NCBI GenBank assembly: GCA_964629575.1
Contig: CAZVUM010000001.1
Location: 1-64,000 of the forward strand
Direction of reading: 5' to 3'
DNA: 64,000 nucleotides
DNA from: JAYPWI01 sp964629575
GTDB taxonomy: Bacteria > Actinomycetota > Acidimicrobiia > Acidimicrobiales > Poriferisodalaceae
The stretch's first letter is position 1, and every line of letters begins with the position of its first letter. The translations under genes and the position numbers were made by a program. Shown piece after piece: positions 50,776-59,146 of this stretch. The notes beneath the pieces were generated by a model that was given only the letters and a program-made list of their open reading frames with translations, was not told the origin of the DNA and ran no database searches.

Positions 50776-50843
50776 CGCGACGACCCCCTCGAAGACCCCC
50801 AGATCTTCGCGCCCAGCCCGTCCAGATGTCCTGTTTCGGCGAC

Positions 50844-51158
50844 CTACTTCTTGGGGGCCTTCTCCTTGGGTTTCTTCGCGGGAAGCGCTGCGGTGTGTTC
50901 GAGCGCCTTGTGTACCCACTCGTCGAGCGACTCGGGTTCGTCGTCTCGCCATGCCCTCGGCACGGCGACGTACTCCTTCATCGGGCGATCCTCGGGCCCG
51001 AATGGGCCGGATCCATCGATGCTCTCGAGCGCAGCCCGGTCCTCCTCGAAAACGGTGCAGAACGACTCGACATGGGGGGTGGAGTCGTTGCCCGTCGAAA
51101 ACGGTGCAGAACGACTCGGGCGAGTGGGGCGGGGGAGCGGGTGCCAGACTCGGCCCAT
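50844..51158 (-). CDS. Small lysine-rich C-terminal ORF, unknown
   Basis: The last ~75 residues (ESFCTVFEEDRAALE...KPKEKAPKK) look protein-like, with a Lys/Pro-rich tail, while the upstream part is probably non-coding. It could start internally, for instance at the Met 138 bp before the stop. It is 68 bp upstream of HyuAB on the same strand, so it may be a companion. I do not recognise it. Confidence 0.4.
   Translation of the reverse strand: MGRVWHPLPRPTRPSRSAPFSTGNDSTPHVESFCTVFEEDRAALESIDGSGPFGPEDRPMKEYVAVPRAWRDDEPESLDEWVHKALEHTAALPAKKPKEKAPKK
51046..51118. repeat. 24-bp direct repeat, two copies 25 bp apart
   Basis: TCGAAAACGGTGCAGAACGA plus CTCG occurs at 51046-51069 and again at 51095-51118. 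The left copy is coding for the small minus-strand ORF; the right copy lies in its putative 5' region near the divergent aminotransferase promoter. This may be a local duplication of a regulatory or gene-start segment. Confidence 0.6.
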
Positions 51159-52476
51159 GGTGAATCCGTTTCCGGACTCGACGTCGCGGTCGGCGGAGCT
51201 GTATGAGCGGGCGCGAGCGGTGATTCCCGATGGGGCGTCCCGGTCGACCGTTCTGATACGGCCGCACCCGGTGTACGTCGCTGAAGGAAAGGGCGCGTGG
51301 CTGACCGATGTCGACGGGCGCCGCTACCTCGACCTCAACAACAACTTCACCTCGATCATCCTCGGCCACGCAGACCCGGGTGTCGACGAGGCCGTCCGCA
51401 GCCAGTTGAGACGAGGCACGGCGTTCTCGCTCGCGACCGAAGCCGAGATCGAGCTCGCCGAGATCTTGACGGACCGACTGCCCGCGGCTGATCGGGTCCG
51501 GTTCTGTAACTCGGGGACCGAAGCGGTGATGGGAGCCATCAAGGCGGCTCGGGCGTTCACCGGCCGCCCGGCGATCGTGAAGGTGGAGGGCAGCTACCAC
51601 GGCACCTACGACCATGCGGAAGCGAGCCTCGGCTCTGATCCCTCCAACTGGGGCGAGAACGCGGCCCCGCACACCGTGCCCTATGCCTCGGGCGCGCCCG
51701 AATCGTTGAGCGACGAGGTCGTGGTGATCGGCTTCAACGACGCGGAGGCTGCTCGCGCCGTGATCCATTCCGTGGGAGCGCGCTGCGCCGCCGTGCTGCT
51801 CGACCTGATGCCCAGCCGGGTCGGCATGCCGAGCGTCGATCGCGCCTTCTTGACCGCAGTTCAGGACGCATGCCGCGAGGTCGGGGCGCTCCTGATCCTC
51901 GACGAGGTGATCACCTTCCGCCTGGGGCCAGGCGGTGGCCAGGCGATCCACAGCATCGAGCCGGACATCACCGCCCTCGCCAAGATCATCGGGGGCGGCT
52001 TCCCGGTGGGCGCGGTGGCGGGGCGGGCCGAAGTGATGTCGGTTTTCGAGGCCGTCGCCGGGGAGCGAGCGGCGGTGCCCTCGGGCGGCACCTACACGGC
52101 GAACCCCGTCACGATGGTCGCCGGCGTGGCCTGTATGCGACAGCTCGACGGTCCGGCGTTCGACCGCCTGGACGCGATCGGCGAAGCGGTTCGCCGCGGA
52201 CTCACCGCTGTCTTCGAACGCGCAGGGGTCGCGTGGCAGGTCACGGGGGCCGGGTCACTGTTTCGGATCCACCCGCATCGACGTCGGATCCGCAACTACC
52301 GCGACACGCACCACAGCTCGGACGAGGCAGCCACCATGGCCGCGCTCCAGCACCGGCTGTTGGAGCGCGAGGTGTACTTCAGCGGGTACGGGATGGGCTG
52401 TCTCAACCTGGCGACGTCCGACGCTGATGTCGACCACTTCCTCGAGGCCATCGGTGATGCCCTGGCCCAGGTGTGA
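51157..52476 (+). CDS. Class III aminotransferase, glutamate-1-semialdehyde aminomutase-like
   Basis: The 439-residue fold-type I PLP enzyme has the FCNSGTEAVMGAIKAARAFTGR phosphate site near 110-130, ILDEVITFR with the cofactor-ring Asp, and PLP Lys in ALAKIIGGGFPVGA near 275. It resembles HemL but has no haem neighbours, so it may be another class III transaminase. The start ATG 51157 is preceded by a G-rich stretch (GGGGGAG). It lies divergent from the HyuAB block. Confidence 0.87.
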   Translation: MVNPFPDSTSRSAELYERARAVIPDGASRSTVLIRPHPVYVAEGKGAWLTDVDGRRYLDLNNNFTSIILGHADPGVDEAVRSQLRRGTAFSLATEAEIELAEILTDRLPAADRVRFCNSGTEAVMGAIKAARAFTGRPAIVKVEGSYHGTYDHAEASLGSDPSNWGENAAPHTVPYASGAPESLSDEVVVIGFNDAEAARAVIHSVGARCAAVLLDLMPSRVGMPSVDRAFLTAVQDACREVGALLILDEVITFRLGPGGGQAIHSIEPDITALAKIIGGGFPVGAVAGRAEVMSVFEAVAGERAAVPSGGTYTANPVTMVAGVACMRQLDGPAFDRLDAIGEAVRRGLTAVFERAGVAWQVTGAGSLFRIHPHRRRIRNYRDTHHSSDEAATMAALQHRLLEREVYFSGYGMGCLNLATSDADVDHFLEAIGDALAQV

Positions 52477-52563
52477 GCCAGCTTCGGTGGATCCTCAGGG
52501 AACCGGGTGGCGCTGCCGATCGTCCAAGTGATCGGATGAACACCGATCGGTGAGGTGACTCGA

Positions 52564-53310
52564 ATGAAGAAGCTGCTCGTGGTGGCGACGTTGGCGCTGA
52601 TTCTGGTGTCGTGCGGCGACGGCGACTCGACCTTTGCGGGGTCCGACTCCGCCGATGGCGTTGTCGATGCTCCCGACGGGAACGGCGCCGGCTTGGCACC
52701 GGACATCCTCGGGTCCTGGGACGTCGAGGCGGTGGCCGTGGACAGCGCAGACTCGCCACCACCCAACCCTGCCCCTGCCACCGTCGTGGTGGAACCCGGC
52801 GGCATCAGCGGCGATGCGGGGTGCAACCGCTTCTTCGGCGAGTGGTCGAGCACTCCCGACGGCATCGAGGTCGGCGAGTTGGCCATCACCGAGATCGGGT
52901 GCCTCGACACGGTGGATTGGTTCGACCTCCTGACGGCCCTGTCCGAAGCGTCCAACGTGACGGCCGATGGCGACGCCCGCGTTCTCGCTAGCGCTGATGG
53001 CGCTTTCTCGGTGCGGTTGGTCCCGTCCGGGACCCTCGCCGCGGTCGACACGCCAGAGGAGCCGGAGGAGGAAACAGTGCCCGACACAAGCGAACCCGGT
53101 GACGCCGATGCCGCCGATCAACCAGACGACGCAGCGGACTACATCCGGTTGACCGAAACCGAGGCGGGGGCCCTCGCCGAGGAGCGCGGGCATCCATGGC
53201 GGATCAGCGAGATCGACGGCGAGCCGCAGATGCTCACGATGGATCACGACCCCAATCGCTACAACTTCGCCATCGCCGACGGTGTGGTCATCAGGGTTCG
53301 GGCCGGCTGA
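52564..53310 (+). CDS. Lipoprotein with META (HslJ) domain and I78-like C-terminal domain
   Basis: The 248-residue protein has a lipobox Cys near residue 17 (LALILVSC). Residues 40-165 form a META/HslJ domain (LGSWDVEAV, GDAGCNRFFGEW). After an acidic linker, the final ~60 residues (ADYIRLTETEAGALAEERGHPWRISEIDG...DPNRYNFAIADGVVIRV) look like the peptidase-inhibitor I78 fold. Both domains act outside the membrane in other bacteria; their pairing is unusual. The ATG has AGGTGA upstream. Confidence 0.75.
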   Translation: MKKLLVVATLALILVSCGDGDSTFAGSDSADGVVDAPDGNGAGLAPDILGSWDVEAVAVDSADSPPPNPAPATVVVEPGGISGDAGCNRFFGEWSSTPDGIEVGELAITEIGCLDTVDWFDLLTALSEASNVTADGDARVLASADGAFSVRLVPSGTLAAVDTPEEPEEETVPDTSEPGDADAADQPDDAADYIRLTETEAGALAEERGHPWRISEIDGEPQMLTMDHDPNRYNFAIADGVVIRVRAG

Positions 53311-53328
53311 ACACCTGCGCCACCCAAC

Positions 53329-53979
53329 TCAGCGCTTGCGGACTTCATCCCACGCTTCGACCGTGGCCGCGGCCATGGCCTGGTGCTGCTTCGCGGTGGA
53401 GCGGGCCTCGGGGTCGTCGACTCGACGGCTGATGGCGATCGAGGCGAACATGTTTCCCCGGAAGTACGGGCCGTACATCTCCGGCGTGAAGAAGCCGCGC
53501 ATGTCGTCGGGCGCCTCGCCGGCAGGTCCGCCGGCGGGGGCGTCGACGGCGCTCAGGTCGAGCCCCTCGAGCGCAGCGAACATCTCGTCATCGGTCGTCC
53601 GATCTGCGAAGTCGCGCCCCTGGTAGCGGTAGGCCTCGCCGCCGTCTGGGGTGATGACGAGGAGTCCCGGAAGCGCGATCCCGCCGCGCTCCTCGGGGTC
53701 GAAGAGGCCGAGCGGTTGCAGGTAGGTCTCCCCGCCGGGGTCGGACACCAGCAACTGGTCATCGAGGCGCCACCGCGAGCGCATGCCGACCTGGCGTTCG
53801 TTCTCGTTCACCGAGATGGCGATTACCTCGGCGCCCGCACCGTGAATCCGCTCCGTGTCCTTCGCCAGCCGCACGAGCTGGCCGCAGCAATACGGTCACC
53901 AATCGCCTCGGTAGGTGACGAGGACGACGGCACCGGTGGTGCGGCGAAGGTCGAGGATCGCGTCGTGCACGGCTGCCAT
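53329..53979 (-). CDS. Peroxiredoxin-like (AhpC/TSA) protein, candidate selenoprotein (U28-x-x-C31)
   Basis: Read through the in-frame UGA at 53898-53896, the gene encodes 216 residues with ATG 53979 and a GGGGGA ribosome site. The UGA sits at the first active-site position in TYRGDW-U-PYC-CGQL, where AhpC/TSA relatives have RGDWCPFC. Downstream sequence is an intact thioredoxin-fold redoxin (AEVIAISVNENERQ, ALPGLLVITPDG with a cis-Pro-like turn). Without readthrough the protein would lose its active site. A stem-loop follows the UGA. It is probably a thiol peroxidase or disulfide reductase. It is convergent with the META lipoprotein. Confidence 0.82.
53864..53882 (-). promoter_or_regulatory. 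Candidate bacterial SECIS hairpin
   Basis: On the minus strand GCCAGC pairs with GCUGGC (six pairs, plus a U-G pair) to cap loop CGUGC. The loop begins 21 nt after the UGA and has G then U at positions 2-3. Spacing and loop content fit bacterial SECIS elements, as for the first candidate at 15866-15885. Confidence 0.6.
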
Positions 53980-54052
53980 GGCATTCCCCCAGGTGAGTGG
54001 CTTCCGGTGAGCCTACGGGGTTCTCTCTTCCGGGCCGCATACCATCGCCGGC

Positions 54053-54754
54053 GTGTCCGATGACGAAACTCCCCGCACACCGATCGATCGTGCCTTCATC
54101 ACCAACGATCCCGACCGCACCGAGCTGATCCTCGTCCGTCACGGCCAACAGCAGTTCCCCGGCCCCGAGGCCGCGGTCGAGGACTGGCGCGATCCGCCTC
54201 TGACAGATCTCGGCGAGAAGCAGGCAGCCGCCGCGGGCGCGGCTCTCGCAGGGGAGAACGTCGCGGCGGTGTACTCGTCTCGGCTCTCTCGCGCTCACCG
54301 GACCGGTCAGGCCGTGGCCGACCACCATGGCCTCGACGTCACGGTGCTCGACAACCTGGCCGAGATCCACATGTTCGGGTACCTCGAACCCGAACAGCGG
54401 CCGCTCGACGTGATGACCGAGACCGAGCTCGAAGGGGCGCGCCGTCGCTTCGCCCGCGAGCGTCGCTGGGACGTGTATCCCTTCACCGAGACGAGCGCAG
54501 ACTTTCGCCGACGTATCGGAAATGCGCTCGAGGGCATCGTGGCGGCCCACCCGGCCCAGACGGTCGTGGTCGCCTGCCACGGCGGAGTGATCAACGGGTA
54601 CATCGCGGATTTCCTTCGGCTCGAGCCCGACATGTTCTTCCGCCCGGCGCACGCCTCGGTCCACCGCGTGCTCGCGAGGCATGAGCGGCGGGTCGTTCTC
54701 ACCATGAACGAGCTCGGTCACCTTCGAGAGCCGCCCGAGCTCCTCTCGTTCTAG
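54053..54754 (+). CDS. Histidine phosphatase (phosphoglycerate mutase-like)
   Basis: The 233-residue protein has the RHG catalytic motif in ILVRHGQQQ near residue 28, then PLTDLGEKQA, YSSRLSRAHRTGQ, and the second His in VACHGGVI near 180. Members act on phosphorylated sugars, proteins or metabolites; this one is unassigned. The start is GTG. It lies 39 bp before the thioesterase gene on the same strand. Confidence 0.88.
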   Translation: MSDDETPRTPIDRAFITNDPDRTELILVRHGQQQFPGPEAAVEDWRDPPLTDLGEKQAAAAGAALAGENVAAVYSSRLSRAHRTGQAVADHHGLDVTVLDNLAEIHMFGYLEPEQRPLDVMTETELEGARRRFARERRWDVYPFTETSADFRRRIGNALEGIVAAHPAQTVVVACHGGVINGYIADFLRLEPDMFFRPAHASVHRVLARHERRVVLTMNELGHLREPPELLSF

Positions 54755-54793
54755 ACGGGCGCGCCATAGCTCGAATCTGCCAGCCTGTGCGCC

Positions 54794-55642
54794 GTGAGCG
54801 ATGCACTCGACGACCTGCTGGCCACCCTCGATCTCGACGACGCTGGGGACGACCGCTTCCTCGGCGCTTCGTCCGGGCACGTGGAGTACGGCCTCTACGG
54901 CGGCCACCAGATGGGTCAGGCGGTCGCCGCGGCGGGTCGAACAGTCGAGCCCGAACGGCAGCTGCACTCCATCCACTGCCACTTCCTGCGTGGCGGAGAC
55001 GGTGAACAGCCGGTGGAGTACGTGGTCGAGCGGATCCGCGACGGGCGGGCTTTCTGCACCCGCAGGGTGACCGGAGTGCAGGACGACAAGGACATCTTCA
55101 TGGCGGTCGCGTCGTTCCACACGCCCGAGGACGGCAACGGCCTCATTAGCCCGGACATGCCGGGCGGGCTCGCCGATCCCGAGTCGCTGCCGTCGTTCGA
55201 AGAGTGCATTGCCGAGGTCGGACCGATCTTCGGGGACGAATGGTCGCTCTCGCCGCGGTCCACCGAGTACCGGATCGCGCATGCGCCGTGGGCGCCGACG
55301 GGACCCTCGGAGCGTGGGGGGATCGACTACTGGTTCCGGTGTCGTCGATCGGTCGGCGACAGCCCGCGGGTCCACGAGGCTGTCCTCGCGTACATGAGCG
55401 ACGACTGCTTGGTCGACGTGGTGCTGGTTCCCTACGGCAAGACGTGGGGATCGGAGGGCACCACGCTCGTGAGCCTCGATCATTCGATGTGGTTCCACCA
55501 GCCCGGCCGGGTCGACGACTGGGTCTATGTGGAGCAGTGGCCTGCAGTGGCCACCGGTGCTCGAGGGTTGGCCCACTCGCGCATGTGGCAGGACGGTCGG
55601 CTCATCGCCAGCTGCGGCCAAGAGGGCCTCGCCCGCTTCTGA
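54794..55642 (+). CDS. Acyl-CoA thioesterase II (TesB-like)
   Basis: The 282-residue double-hotdog protein has GGHQMGQAVAAAGRTV with the first hotdog helix, HSIHCHFLRGG, TRRVTGVQ and, in the second half, VSLDHSMWFHQPGRVDDW, a TesB signature. It hydrolyses fatty acyl-CoA to free acid. The start is GTG, 5 bp downstream of a CTGTG box but with no good Shine-Dalgarno. It ends before a hairpin at 55705-55723. Confidence 0.88.
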   Translation: MSDALDDLLATLDLDDAGDDRFLGASSGHVEYGLYGGHQMGQAVAAAGRTVEPERQLHSIHCHFLRGGDGEQPVEYVVERIRDGRAFCTRRVTGVQDDKDIFMAVASFHTPEDGNGLISPDMPGGLADPESLPSFEECIAEVGPIFGDEWSLSPRSTEYRIAHAPWAPTGPSERGGIDYWFRCRRSVGDSPRVHEAVLAYMSDDCLVDVVLVPYGKTWGSEGTTLVSLDHSMWFHQPGRVDDWVYVEQWPAVATGARGLAHSRMWQDGRLIASCGQEGLARF

Positions 55643-55680
55643 CGCTTCTGACCTCCCCCATCTGGGCGCACAGGGGCCCG

Positions 55681-56283
55681 TCACCCTTCCTTTCGGGAGC
55701 ACCCACGCCCGGAATGCGGGCGTTCACGCGCCCAAAAGCGACGGGGCGCGGCGAGGCAATCGGGATGCATCTCGTCGAGCGGCGGTCGCGACCCGTAGCG
55801 CTCGATGACCTCGGCTCGCGAACCGAACTCGGCCCGCCTCCGCAGCGTCATCTCGATGAAGTTCGTCGCGCCCTCCGGACGGTCGTCTGCCCGCTCGAAG
55901 ATGATCGGCTCGTAGACCCACGCCGCCGCGATGGCTCCAGGGCGGGCCAACGCGGCGAGCAGCGCGGTCCCGCCTCCCATGGAGTGACCGACGATGAAGG
56001 CGTCTCTTGCCCCGAAGTGGTCGAACACCGCACAGATGTCGGCCACCATCCGGAAATCGTCGCACCGAACCTCTGCGGGAAAGCTCGACACCCCGGGGCC
56101 TCGGAGGTCGATCCCCACCGGTCTCACCGACGCTCCGAGCTCGGCCATGACCGGCTCCCACATGCGGGAGACCATCCCCGTCCCGTGGACGAAGAACACC
56201 AAGGGACCCTCGCCGCCGTAGTCGTGGACTCCCACCTCGACGCCGTCGGTGCTCCCGACCCGGGTGGTCGTGGGATGGCGCAT
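55681..56283 (-). CDS. Alpha/beta hydrolase, C-terminally truncated
   Basis: The 200-residue product has VHGTGMVSRMW and the elbow GHSMGGGTAL, but it stops soon after residue 165 of the usual ~270. The C-terminal catalytic His is missing, replaced by RERPHSGRGCSRKEG. No continuation is found in other frames before the thioesterase. It is therefore probably inactive or a remnant. It overlaps the CoA-transferase stop by one base (ATGA-like), so it was once part of that operon. Confidence 0.75.
   Translation of the reverse strand: MRHPTTTRVGSTDGVEVGVHDYGGEGPLVFFVHGTGMVSRMWEPVMAELGASVRPVGIDLRGPGVSSFPAEVRCDDFRMVADICAVFDHFGARDAFIVGHSMGGGTALLAALARPGAIAAAWVYEPIIFERADDRPEGATNFIEMTLRRRAEFGSRAEVIERYGSRPPLDEMHPDCLAAPRRFWARERPHSGRGCSRKEG
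55705..55723. terminator. Hairpin between thioesterase and convergent hydrolase
   Basis: ACGCCCG-GAATG-CGGGCGT gives a 7-bp perfect stem with a 5-nt loop, 62 bp after the thioesterase stop. It lies in the last codons of the convergent truncated hydrolase. A terminator role is plausible without a U-tract. Confidence 0.45.
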
Positions 56284-57446
56284 CAGGCGACGATGCCCGC
56301 CTCGCGCAGCCGGGCGATGGCCGCGGCATCGTGCCCGAGTTCGCCGAGTATCTCGTCGGTGTGCTCGCCCTTGCCGGGAGCGTGTCTCTCGATCGCGGTG
56401 GGCGTCTTGCTGAAGCGGGCTGGTGGCCGTGCTGTTCGAATGCGCCCCGCCGTCGGGTGGGTCGACTCGATGATCGTTCTGTTGTGCGCAACCTGCGGGT
56501 CGTCGAGCAGCTGCTCACGTGACAGAACCGGCGCACTCGGGACGTCGGCTTCTTTCAGCGCGGCCAGGGCTTCCGCGACGGTCATCGTCGCGAGCGCGGC
56601 ACCGAATTCGTCCCGCTGCGCCTGGCTGTTCTTGAGGCGCGCCTCCCGGCTGGTGAAGCGCGGGTCGTCGGCGAGATCCGGTCGCCCGACCGCCCGGCAA
56701 GCGCCCTGGTACTGGCGGAAGTTGGTCCAGTTGGCGGCGATCTGACCATCCGCGCAGTCCCAGGGTCGATACCACTCGCTGTAGGTCGGTGTGGGCTCAG
56801 CCTCGGGGGCGGTCAGGTTCCAGAACGACTCGACGAAGAGCCACGAAACCATCGAATCGAGCAGGTTCACCTCGATGTGCTGGCCACCCGCGCCACCGGC
56901 CCGCGCCACGAGGGCAGCGAGAACAGCATTCGCACCGGTCATGGCCGCGGTCTTGTCCGCCACGACCGCCTTCACGTAGTCGCCGTTCTGCGCCTCGGCC
57001 ATCCCGGTCCTGGCCTGGATGATCGGGTCGTAGACGGGTTGGTCGGCATATGGCCCGTCCGGCCCGAAGCCCGACACGGACAGATAGACGAGCTCGGGGT
57101 TGCGGGCCGATAGATCGTCGTAACCGATGCCCAGCCTCTCGACGACCCCCGGGCGGAAGTTCTGGATGAACACGTCCGCTTCGTCGACGAGCGCGATGAG
57201 AATGTCACGTCCCTCCGGTTGACGGACGTCGATGTCGATTCCGCGCTTGTTTCGGTGCAGCTGCACCCACGTGCCGGATTGGTCGCCGATCACTGCGCCG
57301 GTCAAACGCATCACGTCGGGGACGCCCACCTTCTCGACGAGCACGACGTCGGCTCCCTGCTCGGCGAGCTGCGTGCTCGCCCAGGGCCCAGCGACCGCGC
57401 CAGACACGTCGACGACCTTGATCCCCGCCAGCGGGCCCGTCCCCAT
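56283..57446 (-). CDS. CaiB/BaiF CoA-transferase (family III)
   Basis: The 387-residue protein has the family start PLAGIKVVDVSGAVAGPWASTQLAEQGADVVLVEK, followed by NKRGIDIDVRQPEG and the segment YDPIIQA with the catalytic Asp. It transfers CoA between carboxylic acids. With the neighbouring hydrolases and dehydrogenases it probably activates an acid for degradation. The start ATG is preceded by GGGAGA. Confidence 0.9.
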   Translation of the reverse strand: MGTGPLAGIKVVDVSGAVAGPWASTQLAEQGADVVLVEKVGVPDVMRLTGAVIGDQSGTWVQLHRNKRGIDIDVRQPEGRDILIALVDEADVFIQNFRPGVVERLGIGYDDLSARNPELVYLSVSGFGPDGPYADQPVYDPIIQARTGMAEAQNGDYVKAVVADKTAAMTGANAVLAALVARAGGAGGQHIEVNLLDSMVSWLFVESFWNLTAPEAEPTPTYSEWYRPWDCADGQIAANWTNFRQYQGACRAVGRPDLADDPRFTSREARLKNSQAQRDEFGAALATMTVAEALAALKEADVPSAPVLSREQLLDDPQVAHNRTIIESTHPTAGRIRTARPPARFSKTPTAIERHAPGKGEHTDEILGELGHDAAAIARLREAGIVA

Positions 57447-57474
57447 GGGTCTCCCTTCGAAAGCCGAGGGAACG

Positions 57475-58266
57475 CTAGCGAGTTTCGGCGTGGCGGCGGA
57501 TGAAGGACGTGACCGCCTCGTTCCATCCGGCCGGGTCGTGGGCGTTCACGGCGTGGGCGCCTGGCAACTCCACGATCTCGATGCCGGGCACCATCGCCAC
57601 CCGGTGGAGCAGGCCCTGGAACTGTTCCTCCTGCACCCCGTTGGTGAGCAGCGTCGGAACGGCGATCTCGCGGAGCCCCTCGCCGAGGGGGAGCGAGTAG
57701 TTGGTGACGAGGAACGAGTTCACGAGCCCGGGTCCGGTGTGCTCTGAAAACTCGTCGGCGAGCTTGCGTCGAATCGCCTCAGAGATGCGCTTGGACCGGC
57801 CGGGGTTGATCCAGCTGTCCCGGAGCGCCTCCGGACCATTGGCCTCGACCTCGTCAGCGCGCTCCCGCACCATCGTGCGGTTGCGCTCCTGCCACCACTC
57901 CGGCTTGGCGAACGCTGAAGACGAGTTGGTGATCACCAGCCCGATCACCCGCTCGGGATGAGCGAGTGCGTAGTGCATCATCAGCGCCGCCCCCATCGAC
58001 TGGCCGATGAGCCAGACCTGGTCGCCGCCGAGCTCGGATCGTTGGTGATCCAACTCCTCGACGTAGCCGGCTGGTTCGTACCGCTTCGGGTCCGAAGGGC
58101 TCGGCGAACGCCCGTGTCCCCAGAGCTCGAGGACCCGCGGACGGCAGACCTCGCTCAAGGCCTCGATGTTGTCGTCCCAGTAGCTCCTGCTGCCCAGGGC
58201 TCCGTGGAGAAGGAGCGCGCCGTCACCTCTCCCGGCGTGCTGAACGGCGTTGAGATGGTCGGTCAC
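57475..58266 (-). CDS. Alpha/beta hydrolase (3)
   Basis: The 263-residue hydrolase has LLHGALGSRSYW, the elbow GQSMGAALMM with Ser nucleophile, and the late His in PGAHAVNAHDP. The fold is complete; the substrate is unknown. Starting at GTG 58266, it overlaps the transporter stop by 4 bp (GTGA), so the pair is translationally coupled. The upstream frame stays open only as a shadow. Confidence 0.85.
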   Translation of the reverse strand: MTDHLNAVQHAGRGDGALLLHGALGSRSYWDDNIEALSEVCRPRVLELWGHGRSPSPSDPKRYEPAGYVEELDHQRSELGGDQVWLIGQSMGAALMMHYALAHPERVIGLVITNSSSAFAKPEWWQERNRTMVRERADEVEANGPEALRDSWINPGRSKRISEAIRRKLADEFSEHTGPGLVNSFLVTNYSLPLGEGLREIAVPTLLTNGVQEEQFQGLLHRVAMVPGIEIVELPGAHAVNAHDPAGWNEAVTSFIRRHAETR

Positions 58267-59135
58267 GCCGGCATCTTGGCAGGTGCGTTCTCGCGAAGTC
58301 CCAGCCAACCGTGGAGGAACAGAGTGATGAGGACCAGGGCCCCGCCCGTGAGAGCGGCGGCGCCCAGTGGTTCGTCGACAGCGATGGCCGCGAGGACCGG
58401 GCTCAGCGCGGTCTCGCCCAGGATCAGCAGCGTGGTTTCGGAGCTGGCGAGGTGTCGTCCGCCGGCCGTCATCAGTCCCATCGCGCCGGGCATCACCACG
58501 AGTCCAAGCACCAGAAGGGGAGGGAGGTCGCCTGGTGTGAGCTCGGTGCTGGTTCCGATCGCCGCGAGGGTCACGAAACCCATGACGCCACCGATACCGG
58601 TCGTCGGCACCATGTCGACGTGGCTGCGCGCACGGATGATCGTCATGTTCAGCGCGAGTCCGAAGCTGGCCCAGAGTGCGTACCCATCTCCTGCGTTGAG
58701 CGCGCCGTCGAGTGAGCCGCCCACGGCGATCGCCACGCCGACAAAGGCGAACGGCATCGCCGCGATGGTGCGGCGCGGGATCGGGGTGCCCCGTGCCAGC
58801 CGCGTGATCATCGCTGCCCACAGCGGCGTCAGCGCAAGGATCAAGACGACGTTGGCGACCGACGTGTTGTCCACCGCGAGCACGAAGAGGATCGTTCCCA
58901 TCCCCGACAGTGCGCTGGACACGACGCCCCACCGACCGATCGCCCGGATGGCGTCGGGCAGGCGCGTGCCGTAGCGAAAGCCCAGGTAGGCGAAGATGCT
59001 CAGAGACGTGAGGCCGGTTCGCCACATCGCAGTGGTGAGCGACGGCGCGTCGATCAGCCGAATCAGAGTGGCGTCGGGAATGATCACCACGACCCCGAGG
59101 GAGACGAGGAGAAGACCCTTCTGATGGTCGGTCAA
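58263..59135 (-). CDS. EamA/DMT-family transporter
   Basis: The ~290-residue protein has ten hydrophobic helices in two five-helix halves, as in EamA metabolite exporters; MWRTGLTSLSIFAYLGFRYG and ALTPLWAAMITRL in the first half and ETALSPVLAAIAVDEPLGAAALTGGALVLI in the second are typical. TTG 59135 was inferred as start because LTDHQKGLLLV begins the first helix; other starts lie within the upstream SDR gene. The substrate is unknown. Confidence 0.82.
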   Translation of the reverse strand: MTDHQKGLLLVSLGVVVIIPDATLIRLIDAPSLTTAMWRTGLTSLSIFAYLGFRYGTRLPDAIRAIGRWGVVSSALSGMGTILFVLAVDNTSVANVVLILALTPLWAAMITRLARGTPIPRRTIAAMPFAFVGVAIAVGGSLDGALNAGDGYALWASFGLALNMTIIRARSHVDMVPTTGIGGVMGFVTLAAIGTSTELTPGDLPPLLVLGLVVMPGAMGLMTAGGRHLASSETTLLILGETALSPVLAAIAVDEPLGAAALTGGALVLITLFLHGWLGLRENAPAKMPA

Positions 59136-59146
59136 CGGGGCGCGGC

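Noticed and set aside
50776..51951. A 5' extension of the HyuAB frame by about 390 codons
   Set aside because: It crosses the divergent aminotransferase gene and has no family similarity; the conserved HyuA start is at 50775.
53759..55702. A 647-codon open frame on the minus strand
   Set aside because: It runs antisense to the phosphatase and thioesterase genes, which have clear families; high G+C leaves such shadows open.
55204..56745. A 513-codon plus-strand open frame
   Set aside because: It is antisense to the hydrolase and CoA-transferase genes, with no recognisable domain.
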